Positions 41,935-49,650 of a stretch of 64,000 nt of DNA are shown here, in pieces. Positions within the stretch are counted from its first letter, which is position 1; every line of letters starts with the position of its first letter. Source of the DNA: Pseudoduganella namucuonensis (GTDB taxonomy: Bacteria; Pseudomonadota; Gammaproteobacteria; Burkholderiales; Burkholderiaceae_D); contig NZ_FPBO01000002.1 of NCBI RefSeq assembly GCF_900116645.1, positions 124,001 to 188,000 on the forward strand, in the 5' to 3' direction. A model generated the notes under the pieces. The model was not told the origin of the DNA. It was given only the letters and a program-made list of their open reading frames with translations, and ran no database searches. A program made the position numbers and the translations under genes.

Positions 41935-43280
41935 CAAGCACCCCGATGATCTACGACAAACCGTTCGCGCGGACCACCCACGTGGTCGGGCTGACGAGCT
42001 TCGCCTGCGTCGCCGTTCTTTGCATCGTCATCTCCAGCGCCGCGGGGCAGGGAGCGCAAAGCGTCTGCAGCGTGGTGCTGGCCAGCATGGCGACCTTCGG
42101 CATGTTCGCGTACGCCGCCGGCAGCGCCAGGCGGTTGGCCGACGCCAGCAAAACGCTGGGGCAATTGCGCGCCCCCGCCGCCGCCTGGACCCGCTTTCTG
42201 CGCGACTTCCTGGGCACCACCTCCATCACGTGGCTGGTGCTGAGCGTGATGCTGATGCTGCAATTCGAACTGCGCCCGGCGCCCAAGCCGCATTGGTTGA
42301 GCGCGGGCGCGCTGGTGTCACTGAGCGCTTGCCTGGGCGTGCTGTTCTCGCTGACGTTGTCGGATCTGCTGCCGCGCCTGCGCGCGGCCATCCATTCCGG
42401 CATGGCCTTCGTCGTCATGGTGTCGCTGCTGATCATCGGGCTGTTCCAGTTGAATAGCGCCTTCGCGGCGCAAGCCGGCACGCCGCTGGCCGCGGCCGTC
42501 CTCTGCTGGCCCGCCCTCGCGCTGGGACTCCTCTGGCGGTGGCAAAAACAGCCCGCCTACCGCTGGTCCGAAAAACCCGCCGATCTGCCCTTCCTGGCGC
42601 GTTGGCTGAGCCTGATAACACGCTACCAAATGCTGGGGAACGGCGCGCGAACCACCATGGAAGGCAAGATCGACTGGCACGGGGCCGCCGCGTATGGCGC
42701 GGGCTCGCTGCTGGTCACGCTGCTGGCCGAGACCAGCACTGGCGAGGCGCTGACCCTTGGCCACCTGCTCGGCGTCTTCGGTTTCGTGTATGTCGCCTAC
42801 CACTCGCTCAGGGTGCGCGATCTGCATTGGCGGACGTTTGTGGCGCCGGGCGGCATGCGGCGGCGGGACATCGCGCGCAACATCTTCTTCAGCACCTTGC
42901 GCTGGGTGTTTCCCGTTGTGCTGCTGTTCTTCGCGCTGTTCCCGACCATCGACTATCTCGTCGGTTCCCTGTCCGGCATGGACATCGTGCGCAAAGTCTG
43001 GCGCTACGCGTTGATACTTCCCGAAGTGCCGCTGATAGTCGCCGCGGCCATCGTCATCAAGGCCTTGCCCCGGCAGCGGGCCGGCTGGTACGCCACCGGC
43101 GCCTGGGTCGCCGCCTGGGCGTTGGCCGCGTGGACCGGTAGCCTGGGCCTGAAGATCGGAAGCATCACCACCGGACCGGCCTATTTGCTCGGCGTGCTGG
43201 CCGCCACGATGCTGCTGCTGGCGCTCGCGCAGCGCTTGTGGACCCCGCGCAAGATGCTGGAATACCTGAAGCTGCGCTGA
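41931..43280 (+). CDS. ABC transporter membrane subunit (second of two)
   Basis: A 449-residue polytopic protein beginning MTSTPMIYDKPFARTTHVV, with the ATG overlapping the ATPase stop by four bases; the frame is open far upstream but inside the preceding gene. About ten TM helices. It shares RDLHWRTFVAPGGMRRRDIARNIFFSTL and the closing LWTPRKMLEYL with the first permease. The two permeases may form a heterodimer with the two ATPases. Confidence 0.8.
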   Translation: MTSTPMIYDKPFARTTHVVGLTSFACVAVLCIVISSAAGQGAQSVCSVVLASMATFGMFAYAAGSARRLADASKTLGQLRAPAAAWTRFLRDFLGTTSITWLVLSVMLMLQFELRPAPKPHWLSAGALVSLSACLGVLFSLTLSDLLPRLRAAIHSGMAFVVMVSLLIIGLFQLNSAFAAQAGTPLAAAVLCWPALALGLLWRWQKQPAYRWSEKPADLPFLARWLSLITRYQMLGNGARTTMEGKIDWHGAAAYGAGSLLVTLLAETSTGEALTLGHLLGVFGFVYVAYHSLRVRDLHWRTFVAPGGMRRRDIARNIFFSTLRWVFPVVLLFFALFPTIDYLVGSLSGMDIVRKVWRYALILPEVPLIVAAAIVIKALPRQRAGWYATGAWVAAWALAAWTGSLGLKIGSITTGPAYLLGVLAATMLLLALAQRLWTPRKMLEYLKLR

Positions 43281-43292
43281 CGCAACGCCGTG

Positions 43293-43979
43293 TCAGCGCG
43301 CCGCCAGCGCGGGGCCGGGCACGCCGGCCACCTGGAACAGCGTGGTGCGGCGCGCCACTTCGCGTCCGTCCAGCAGCAGCACGCTTTGCACCGTGTACTG
43401 CCCCTGCTCCATGCCGCGCGGGATCTTGTACACGCCCACGGCGCGGAACTGGCCGGCGCCGTCGACCCGTTCCACGCGGGCGATCTGCGGCTTGTCTGAC
43501 GCCTTCTCGCCGTTGGCCTTCAGCAGCGTCATGCTCTGCACCACCTCCGGCACGCGGCCGCCCTGGCCGTACAACTTGATGTTGCCCACCACCTGCACCG
43601 GCTCGCCGCCCGCGCGCGCCACGCTGGCGGTGGAATAGACCTGGTAGTCCTTCAACCGAATCTCGTTCTGGGGCACCTTCAGCCCTTCCCGCTGCGCCTC
43701 GGCGTTCACGGTCTGCGCGCTGGCCACCTTCTCGGAATAGGTGCTCCAGCCGATGGCCGCGCCCAGCGCGGCGCCTATAACGGCGCCCTCCGCGCACTTC
43801 TTGCCGGCGATCTTGGCCAGCGCGCAGCCCGCGACCGCGCCCAGCGCGGCGCCCGCCGCGGCGTTCTGACCCTGGCTGCCGCCGCTGTCGCTGGTGTTCT
43901 GCCGCCCGTCGCCATCGGGAGCGGCGCAGCCGCTCGCCAGCAACGCGGCGGCGACTGCGGTGGAAATGGTGCGTTTCAT
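43293..43979 (-). CDS. Lipoprotein with glycine-zipper segment
   Basis: This 228-residue protein has a lipobox LASGC (Cys 18), so it should be lipid-anchored to a membrane. Residues about 40-80 form an Ala/Gly-rich zipper helix (AAAGAALGAVAGCALAKIAG and AVIGAALGAAIGW), followed by a beta-rich domain (about 105-220) of unknown type. It is the last gene of the tubulin-like locus, ten bases after the zinc-ribbon gene stop, so envelope anchoring of that system is a plausible role. It converges with the ABC operon only 12 bases away. Confidence 0.8.
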   Translation of the reverse strand: MKRTISTAVAAALLASGCAAPDGDGRQNTSDSGGSQGQNAAAGAALGAVAGCALAKIAGKKCAEGAVIGAALGAAIGWSTYSEKVASAQTVNAEAQREGLKVPQNEIRLKDYQVYSTASVARAGGEPVQVVGNIKLYGQGGRVPEVVQSMTLLKANGEKASDKPQIARVERVDGAGQFRAVGVYKIPRGMEQGQYTVQSVLLLDGREVARRTTLFQVAGVPGPALAAR

Positions 43980-43989
43980 GATGCGTCCT

Positions 43990-45459
43990 TTATTGGCAGC
44001 GATCGTTGATCCAGTCCGCGCCGCTGGCCACGCAGCGCAGCATCTCGCGGTTGAGGCGTTCGGCCCGCTGCTTCAGTCCCAGGCATTCGCGGTTGCCGAC
44101 ATCGATCATGGTTGCACAGATCTCCGCCTTGTCCATGGCGCCCTTGTAATTGCCCTGGCTGAGCTCACGCTCGGCGTCGGCCAGGATCTTGCGCGCCTGC
44201 TGGGCGGCCTGCGCTGTTTGCGGCGCGGTGCTGATGACGTTGGCGGGCGGCGCGGCCGGAGAGGTCCGGGCCGGCGCCTGTGCCTGGGCGGCCGCCGGCG
44301 CGGCGCGGGCGGCCGCGGTTGCCGGGGCGGCAGTGGCGCCGGCGGCGGCCGGCGCCTTTTGCTCGAGGATGGTCGCTTCCAGCAAGCGGGAAAGCGATTC
44401 GTGCAGCGCCTGCGTGCGAGGGCCGAGCTCCGTGCGGTTCAACTTCATGATCGCCTGCAGCTTCGCCTCCACGCAATTCCGGTCCGACTTTTTCAGGCAG
44501 GCGTCGGCCTCGTCGAGCAGGCGCTCGCCCAGCTTGATGTCGATCCGTTTGTCCCAGTCGCTCGTGTCGTCGTCCTGGCCCCAGCGCTTGACGAAGGCCG
44601 CCAGGCGGCTGGCGGCGCGCTCGTAGGCGCCGGTGTGCAGCGCGTCCTCCAGCGCGGGGCGCAGTTCGGTCCAGGCCTTGCCGCGCTGGCGCTTTTTCTC
44701 GCAGCCGGGGGCGGCGCCGTTGATGGCTTCCTGCACGCGCTTCAACTGGGCGGCGCTGGCCTTGTCGGCCTTCAGCGACGCCTGTTCGGCCCTGGCCTGG
44801 TCGATCTTGCATTCACCGGTGTAGCCGATGACCTTTTCGACGCGGGATTCGAGCTTTTTGTGGGGATCGGACGGCTTGGCCAGGAACCAGATCACGCCCA
44901 GCAGGATGGCCGCCAGCGCCCAGGTGCTCATGCCCACCGGCTTGCGCAGCGGCGGCCTGGATTCGGCGCCGGGCTTGGGCGGCATCGGGATGCCGGGCTC
45001 CCTCACCGGCCCCTGCGCGGCGGGGGCGGCGGGCGGGACGCCGCGCACCTTGTTCAGACGGTCCAGCGCGGCCTGCTGCGCGGCGCTGATCTGGCCGGAT
45101 TCTCCGGCCGCGGTGGCGCTGGTGACGCCCGCATATCCCGCGCGCGCCTCCTCGAGCGCGCGCTCCCGCGCGGCTGCCGCGTCGTCGCCATCGGCGCCAG
45201 CGGCGGCGTGGGGTGTCGTGGCCCGGCCGGATTGCGCATAGCCCCACTCGTCGGGTTTCAGGGTGCCGGCGGCCGCGCTTGCGGCGGAGCCGGACGGCGC
45301 GTTAGCGGCGGGACTGGCGGCCTGCACCGGCGGCGCGCTCGCCCGCGCGGCCGACGCCGCCGCCTTTTGCCGCATGCCGCAAAACGGGCAAAAGTTCACC
45401 TCGCGCGGAAAGGATTTCCCGCACTCGTCGCTGATGCATCGGTACTTCGCTGCGTCCAC
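43990..45459 (-). CDS. Membrane protein with N-terminal zinc ribbon and large periplasmic or cytoplasmic tail
   Basis: This 489-residue protein begins with a zinc ribbon (C8, C13, C24, C27; FCPFCGMRQ), followed by an Ala/Pro/Gly-rich linker, one TM helix (WALAAILLGVIWFLAK, about 178-195) and a helical domain with repeated Cys-containing segments (TGECKIDQARAEQ, ACLKKSDRNCVEAKL, ICATMIDVGNRECLGL). Those segments recall TPR-like repeats with disulfides, which would place the C-terminal part in the periplasm and the ribbon in the cytoplasm. It starts 12 bases after the tubulin-like gene. It may tether the tubulin-like protein to the membrane. The family is not recognised. Confidence 0.75.
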   Translation of the reverse strand: MDAAKYRCISDECGKSFPREVNFCPFCGMRQKAAASAARASAPPVQAASPAANAPSGSAASAAAGTLKPDEWGYAQSGRATTPHAAAGADGDDAAAARERALEEARAGYAGVTSATAAGESGQISAAQQAALDRLNKVRGVPPAAPAAQGPVREPGIPMPPKPGAESRPPLRKPVGMSTWALAAILLGVIWFLAKPSDPHKKLESRVEKVIGYTGECKIDQARAEQASLKADKASAAQLKRVQEAINGAAPGCEKKRQRGKAWTELRPALEDALHTGAYERAASRLAAFVKRWGQDDDTSDWDKRIDIKLGERLLDEADACLKKSDRNCVEAKLQAIMKLNRTELGPRTQALHESLSRLLEATILEQKAPAAAGATAAPATAAARAAPAAAQAQAPARTSPAAPPANVISTAPQTAQAAQQARKILADAERELSQGNYKGAMDKAEICATMIDVGNRECLGLKQRAERLNREMLRCVASGADWINDRCQ

Positions 45460-45471
45460 TACGCGCCTTTC

Positions 45472-48400
45472 TTATTCCGGGTCCGGTATGTCGTCGTGCG
45501 GGTCCGGTATCGCCGCGTGCAGCAGCTGCGCGATCTCGGGAATGTCGCTGGCCAGCTTCCACTGGTCCACGCGCGGTATCCACTGCATGTTCCAGACCTT
45601 GGTGTCGCCGACCACCTCGCCGAGCGCGATGCGCTGCGCCAGTTCATTCAGCGAGTAAGGCCCGTGCTGCGCCTTGTTGAGGAACACCTTGTACAGCGCG
45701 GGCAGCGCCGTCACGCCGCCCGCGGCCGGAACGATGACCGGCGCCACCACCACCGTGGGCGCCGCCGGAGCCGCAATCGAGGCCGCGAAGACGCCCGCGG
45801 CGGCGGCCTCGCTGGCCAGATACTCCTGCCTCAACACGCGCTTCTCCACCATGTGCTGCACCTCCCAGCTGTAGGCGTCGGTGGCGGAACCGGCCACCGC
45901 CTCGCTCCATTGCGCCAGCCGCTCCAGCGCCCGCTCAACCGGCGCCTCCGGCAAGGCCGCGTGGGAAGCCTGCGCGCGCTTCAGCCACGCGTCGTGCAGG
46001 CGCTTGGCGGTGATGTTGGGCAGCGACGGCGACGGCAGCTCGGCCCCCGTCTCGTCCATCTCCAGCTTGGGCTGATAGACCTTCAGCTGGTAGTGCCGCA
46101 TCAGAGCCGCCAGCAACAGGAACTGGCTGGGTCCCATGTGGCCCAGGCGGTGCCGCACCGCGTTGATGACCTGGTCGCGGTAGTACGGCGGCAGCCCGTT
46201 GGAGCGGATGGCGAACTCGTTCCCGATCTGCAGCCATTCGCCCGAGCCCTGCTCCACCTCGAACAGATACTGTCCGCGCGGCTGGAACAGCGCCTCGCGG
46301 TCCGACAGGTCGGCCTTGCGCTTGACCACGCCCAGCGCGATCGCCTGCAGGAACCATTCGTAGTCGTCGGCCAGGCGATTCAGCTCGTCCATGGACGGCG
46401 CGATCGGATGGCGGAAGCGCGTGGAATCGAAATGCAGGTGGGTGGGGATCTTGGGGTTCTCGATCTGGTACGAGGTGCGCCACGTGGGCAGGCCGCGCAG
46501 CACCGTCATCGGCACGCCGGACAGCTCGATGTAGCACACGGCCTTGCCACTGATGCCGGTGTTGACGATGCTGACCAGCTCCCCGTGGAAGAAGCCCGTC
46601 GGCACGGCCGCCTTGATCTCCGGCTCCAGCTTGCGCCAGGCGTTGACGTCACCCACGCCGATGAAGCATTTGAACTGGTCCGCGCTGGGCGTGAACTCGG
46701 CCGAGAAGCGCGCGTTAATCCACGGCATGGCGCTGCGCAGCCATTCGTTGAAGATGTGCTGCCGCTCCTGCGGCGACATCGCCATCAGCCGTTCCAGCAG
46801 CGGGTCCGGCGGCGGCGCGTTGGCGTCGTCGACCAGGTGTTCGCGGCTCAGTTGCGTCTGCGCGCGGCGGAACAGCTTGAGCAGCAGCGAGGCGCGCAGC
46901 TTGTCGTCGCCCAGTTGCGGGAACAGCCGGGCGGACCCGCCGAACTCCAGCAGCACCTCCTCGCTCCACACGCTGATGTCGCCGGTCAGTTTGACCGCTT
47001 CCGGCACCGTGTCGCTGGCCAGCTTCATGTAGGTGGCGTGCTCGTGCTGCGCGTCCGCCCGCAGCTGCGCGATGCGCTGGTCGACCGCGCCCAGCATGGC
47101 CTCCACGCAGCGGCGCCCCTCCTGGAATTCGCCGGCGATGCCGCTCCACACGGGCTGCCCCTTCTCGTCCACCGATTGCGTGTCGCCCAGCCAGGCCGAC
47201 ATGTTGCGCAGCACCTCGACCGCCTGCCCCGCCGCCACCGCCAGCAGGTGGAAGCGCAGGTAGTCGGCGATGTCGCGCTTCAGGTGCGACATCACCTCGC
47301 GCGCCTGCGCGTCGCGGCCGAACAGCTTGCCCGCCGCCTGCGACAGGTTGTTCAGCGACTCCTCCACCTGGCGCGTGCGCAACGCGTCGCGGATGTCGCG
47401 ATAACGCCTGCCGTTGCGCTCCATGTGCGCCAGGTCGCGCTGCGAAATGCGCGACTTGATCTGCTCCAGCAGCGACAGCACGAATTCCAGCCCGCCCTGG
47501 CGGCGGTCGTCCAGCAACGCGTACAGCTGCTCGCGCGCCCTGCCCTTCAGGCGCACCAGCAGCTCGGCCGTGTGGCGCTTGAGGCGGTCCTCGCTGGTCT
47601 CGGCGGTGGCGCCGGCCTCGCGGATGGCGTCGCGCTCCAGCAGCGGCAGCAGCTCGGCCACCTTCTCGCGCCACTGCTTCAGATCGTAGTCGCCCATGAT
47701 GCGGTCGATCTCCAGCTGCACCTTGCTCTCCACCCGCTCCAGCAGCGAGCGCTCGTCCTTGTCCAGCAACAGCCGGTCGGTCAGCGCGTATTCCTGGAAC
47801 GGCGTCACGTCCGCCGTGCCCTTCCTGAAATCGGGGAACTCGTCGAACGGCCGCTCGGCCAGCGCCATGTGCTCGCGCATGAAGGTGTCGCGCTCCTGGT
47901 CCCCGGCGCGGCGCGCGGGTTCGCCGCCGCCGCCCAGGATGCCGAAGAAGGCCTTCACCATCAGCGCCGCCAGCTCGTAGGCGCGGATGTCCTCGCGCAG
48001 GCTTTGCTGCGTGTCCAGCACCGCCTGGCCGAAGGCGGAATACACCTTGGAGTAGGACAGGCGCATGTCGCCGAAGCGCATCTCGGGCACGCGCGGATTG
48101 AAGGGCCCCAGCTTGTGCTGCTGCTGGTTGACCGCGACCGAGCGCTTGCGGTTGGCGAAATCGGCCGAGGCGAAGTCCTCGAACAGCGAATCGGCCACCA
48201 TCTGGTACACGTCCTTGACGTCCTGCGTGGCCTTGTTGGCCAGGTTGGCGGTGTCGACGAAGTACACGTCGTCGAATGGCGCGCCCTTGCCGGTGAGGCT
48301 GTCCGGGTCGGCCCAGCGCACCTGCGCGTTCATGTCGCGCATCGCCGTCTCCAGCTCCATCAGGGTGGCGTAGGCGTTGGCCTCGGTGCGTTCCTTGTTG

Positions 48401-49140
48401 GCCTTGGCGTAGCCGGAGGGCAGGAACATCACCAGGTCCACCTGGCTGTCGGCCACCTCCTGGCGCGCGATGGCCTTGGCGATCCAGCCCAGGTCCAGCG
48501 CCGTACCCGCGCCGGTGCCGCCGGCGTTGGAGCCGATGACGACGATGCGGAATTTGGAGGTGTCCACCTGCAGGCCGAGGCGCTGGTAGTTTTCCTTGCG
48601 CTCGTTGCCCGCGTTACTGGACAGGAAATTCAGCGCGCCCTTGATGCGGCCGCGCAGCTTGGGGTATTTGTCGTACAGGTAGAGCCGCGCCACGGCGCGG
48701 ATCTGGCCCGCGCCCTTCGACGGGTCGATGCCCAGCGAGCGCAGTTTCTTGGGCCGCAGCGGCATCCAGCTTTCGATCAGCGGGAAGCGCGCCAGGCTGT
48801 CGTCGGACTCGTGGTACTGCGGCAGGTCGATCGATTCGACCAAGCGCTCCTCGTCGCTCAGTTTGACCAGCTCGAACCAGGGATCGGTGCGCTGCGACTT
48901 GCCCTCGTCGATGATGGCGCCGCTGTCCAGGTCCACGTGCAGGAAGCGGGCGACCGGGAATTGCGCGATCGATTCCACGCGCGCCGGGTTGTGGCGGTTC
49001 CACACGGCGGACAGGATGCGGCGGCGGATCCGCATCATCACCTCCATGCCGGTGCCGCCCGCGCCGATGAACAGCGTGGGCCGCAGGTCGACCTTCAGTT
49101 CGGCCTTTTTGTCGCCGCCGGTGCTCGGGAATTCTGCCAT
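45472..49140 (-). CDS. Large tubulin/FtsZ-superfamily protein (Tubulin_2-like) with apparent C-terminal GYF-like domain
   Basis: This 1222-residue protein has the two nucleotide loops of the tubulin fold: TLFIGAGGTGMEVMMR (residues 22-37, T1-like) and the signature loop GSNAGGTGAGTALDL (203-217, cf. GGGTGTG of FtsZ). Further FtsZ-like features are VMFLPSGYAKAN and a helical region after residue 290. The long middle part is alpha-helical with no recognised domain. Residues about 1147-1210 (HGPYSLNELAQRI, DTKVWNMQWIPRVDQWKLASDIPEI) resemble a GYF_2 domain, used for protein binding. It belongs with the FtsZ-like families described by Makarova and Koonin as linked to membrane remodelling. GTPase activity and polymerisation are predicted, not shown. 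Confidence 0.85.
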   Translation of the reverse strand: MAEFPSTGGDKKAELKVDLRPTLFIGAGGTGMEVMMRIRRRILSAVWNRHNPARVESIAQFPVARFLHVDLDSGAIIDEGKSQRTDPWFELVKLSDEERLVESIDLPQYHESDDSLARFPLIESWMPLRPKKLRSLGIDPSKGAGQIRAVARLYLYDKYPKLRGRIKGALNFLSSNAGNERKENYQRLGLQVDTSKFRIVVIGSNAGGTGAGTALDLGWIAKAIARQEVADSQVDLVMFLPSGYAKANKERTEANAYATLMELETAMRDMNAQVRWADPDSLTGKGAPFDDVYFVDTANLANKATQDVKDVYQMVADSLFEDFASADFANRKRSVAVNQQQHKLGPFNPRVPEMRFGDMRLSYSKVYSAFGQAVLDTQQSLREDIRAYELAALMVKAFFGILGGGGEPARRAGDQERDTFMREHMALAERPFDEFPDFRKGTADVTPFQEYALTDRLLLDKDERSLLERVESKVQLEIDRIMGDYDLKQWREKVAELLPLLERDAIREAGATAETSEDRLKRHTAELLVRLKGRAREQLYALLDDRRQGGLEFVLSLLEQIKSRISQRDLAHMERNGRRYRDIRDALRTRQVEESLNNLSQAAGKLFGRDAQAREVMSHLKRDIADYLRFHLLAVAAGQAVEVLRNMSAWLGDTQSVDEKGQPVWSGIAGEFQEGRRCVEAMLGAVDQRIAQLRADAQHEHATYMKLASDTVPEAVKLTGDISVWSEEVLLEFGGSARLFPQLGDDKLRASLLLKLFRRAQTQLSREHLVDDANAPPPDPLLERLMAMSPQERQHIFNEWLRSAMPWINARFSAEFTPSADQFKCFIGVGDVNAWRKLEPEIKAAVPTGFFHGELVSIVNTGISGKAVCYIELSGVPMTVLRGLPTWRTSYQIENPKIPTHLHFDSTRFRHPIAPSMDELNRLADDYEWFLQAIALGVVKRKADLSDREALFQPRGQYLFEVEQGSGEWLQIGNEFAIRSNGLPPYYRDQVINAVRHRLGHMGPSQFLLLAALMRHYQLKVYQPKLEMDETGAELPSPSLPNITAKRLHDAWLKRAQASHAALPEAPVERALERLAQWSEAVAGSATDAYSWEVQHMVEKRVLRQEYLASEAAAAGVFAASIAAPAAPTVVVAPVIVPAAGGVTALPALYKVFLNKAQHGPYSLNELAQRIALGEVVGDTKVWNMQWIPRVDQWKLASDIPEIAQLLHAAIPDPHDDIPDPE

Positions 49141-49160
49141 GATGGTGTTTCCTTAGGTGG

Positions 49161-49631
49161 TCAGCGGCGGCCGGTGAGGAAGGCGCCCACGAAGGCGGCG
49201 ACGGCCAGCAGCAGCAGCGTGCCGGTGACGGCCAGCGTGAGGAATTTACCGGCGTTCATGATGGCCAGCACGGCGGCGGCGCTGAAGAAGCCCAGGCCGC
49301 AGAACATCAGCCAGCCCGCCGTGTCGGCCGACGACGGCGCCACGCGGCGGCGCACCAGGTGGTTGGCGTAGGCGTTGCGGACGAAGAAGAACACGATCAT
49401 CAGCACCAGGAAGATGGCGCCGCCCACGGCGACGTCGCGCGTGGAGGTGTCGGTGGCCGGTGCGCCCGCGACGGGAGCGACCTCCATGGCCTGGCCGGGC
49501 GCGGCGGCGCCGGGCGGCGTTTCCGACAGCGTGGGCGCCGACGACGGTTTCGCGTTGGGATCGGCGGGGGCGCCGGGGATCTTGAAGCCGGGATCGGTGT
49601 TGGCCTGGGCGAGCTGTATGTCTTTTTGCAT
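49161..49631 (-). CDS. Small membrane protein of the tubulin-like locus
   Basis: This 156-residue protein starts at MQKDIQLAQ (ATG 49631, GAGG upstream); a start ten codons earlier would overlap the previous gene. A Pro/Ala-rich N-terminal half of about 75 residues is followed by three hydrophobic segments (AIFLVLMIVFFFV, TAGWLMFCGLGFFSAAAVLAI, LTLAVTGTLLLLAVAAFVGAFL) and a basic end. No family is recognised. It lies between the vWA-like and tubulin-like genes in an apparent operon. Confidence 0.75.
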   Translation of the reverse strand: MQKDIQLAQANTDPGFKIPGAPADPNAKPSSAPTLSETPPGAAAPGQAMEVAPVAGAPATDTSTRDVAVGGAIFLVLMIVFFFVRNAYANHLVRRRVAPSSADTAGWLMFCGLGFFSAAAVLAIMNAGKFLTLAVTGTLLLLAVAAFVGAFLTGRR

Positions 49632-49650
49632 TCTGGTTCCTCTGTGGGCT

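Noticed and set aside
44150..44400. Ala/Pro-rich low-complexity stretches, considered as coding tandem repeats
   Set aside because: Compositional bias of linkers in the zinc-ribbon membrane protein; no regular repeat unit.
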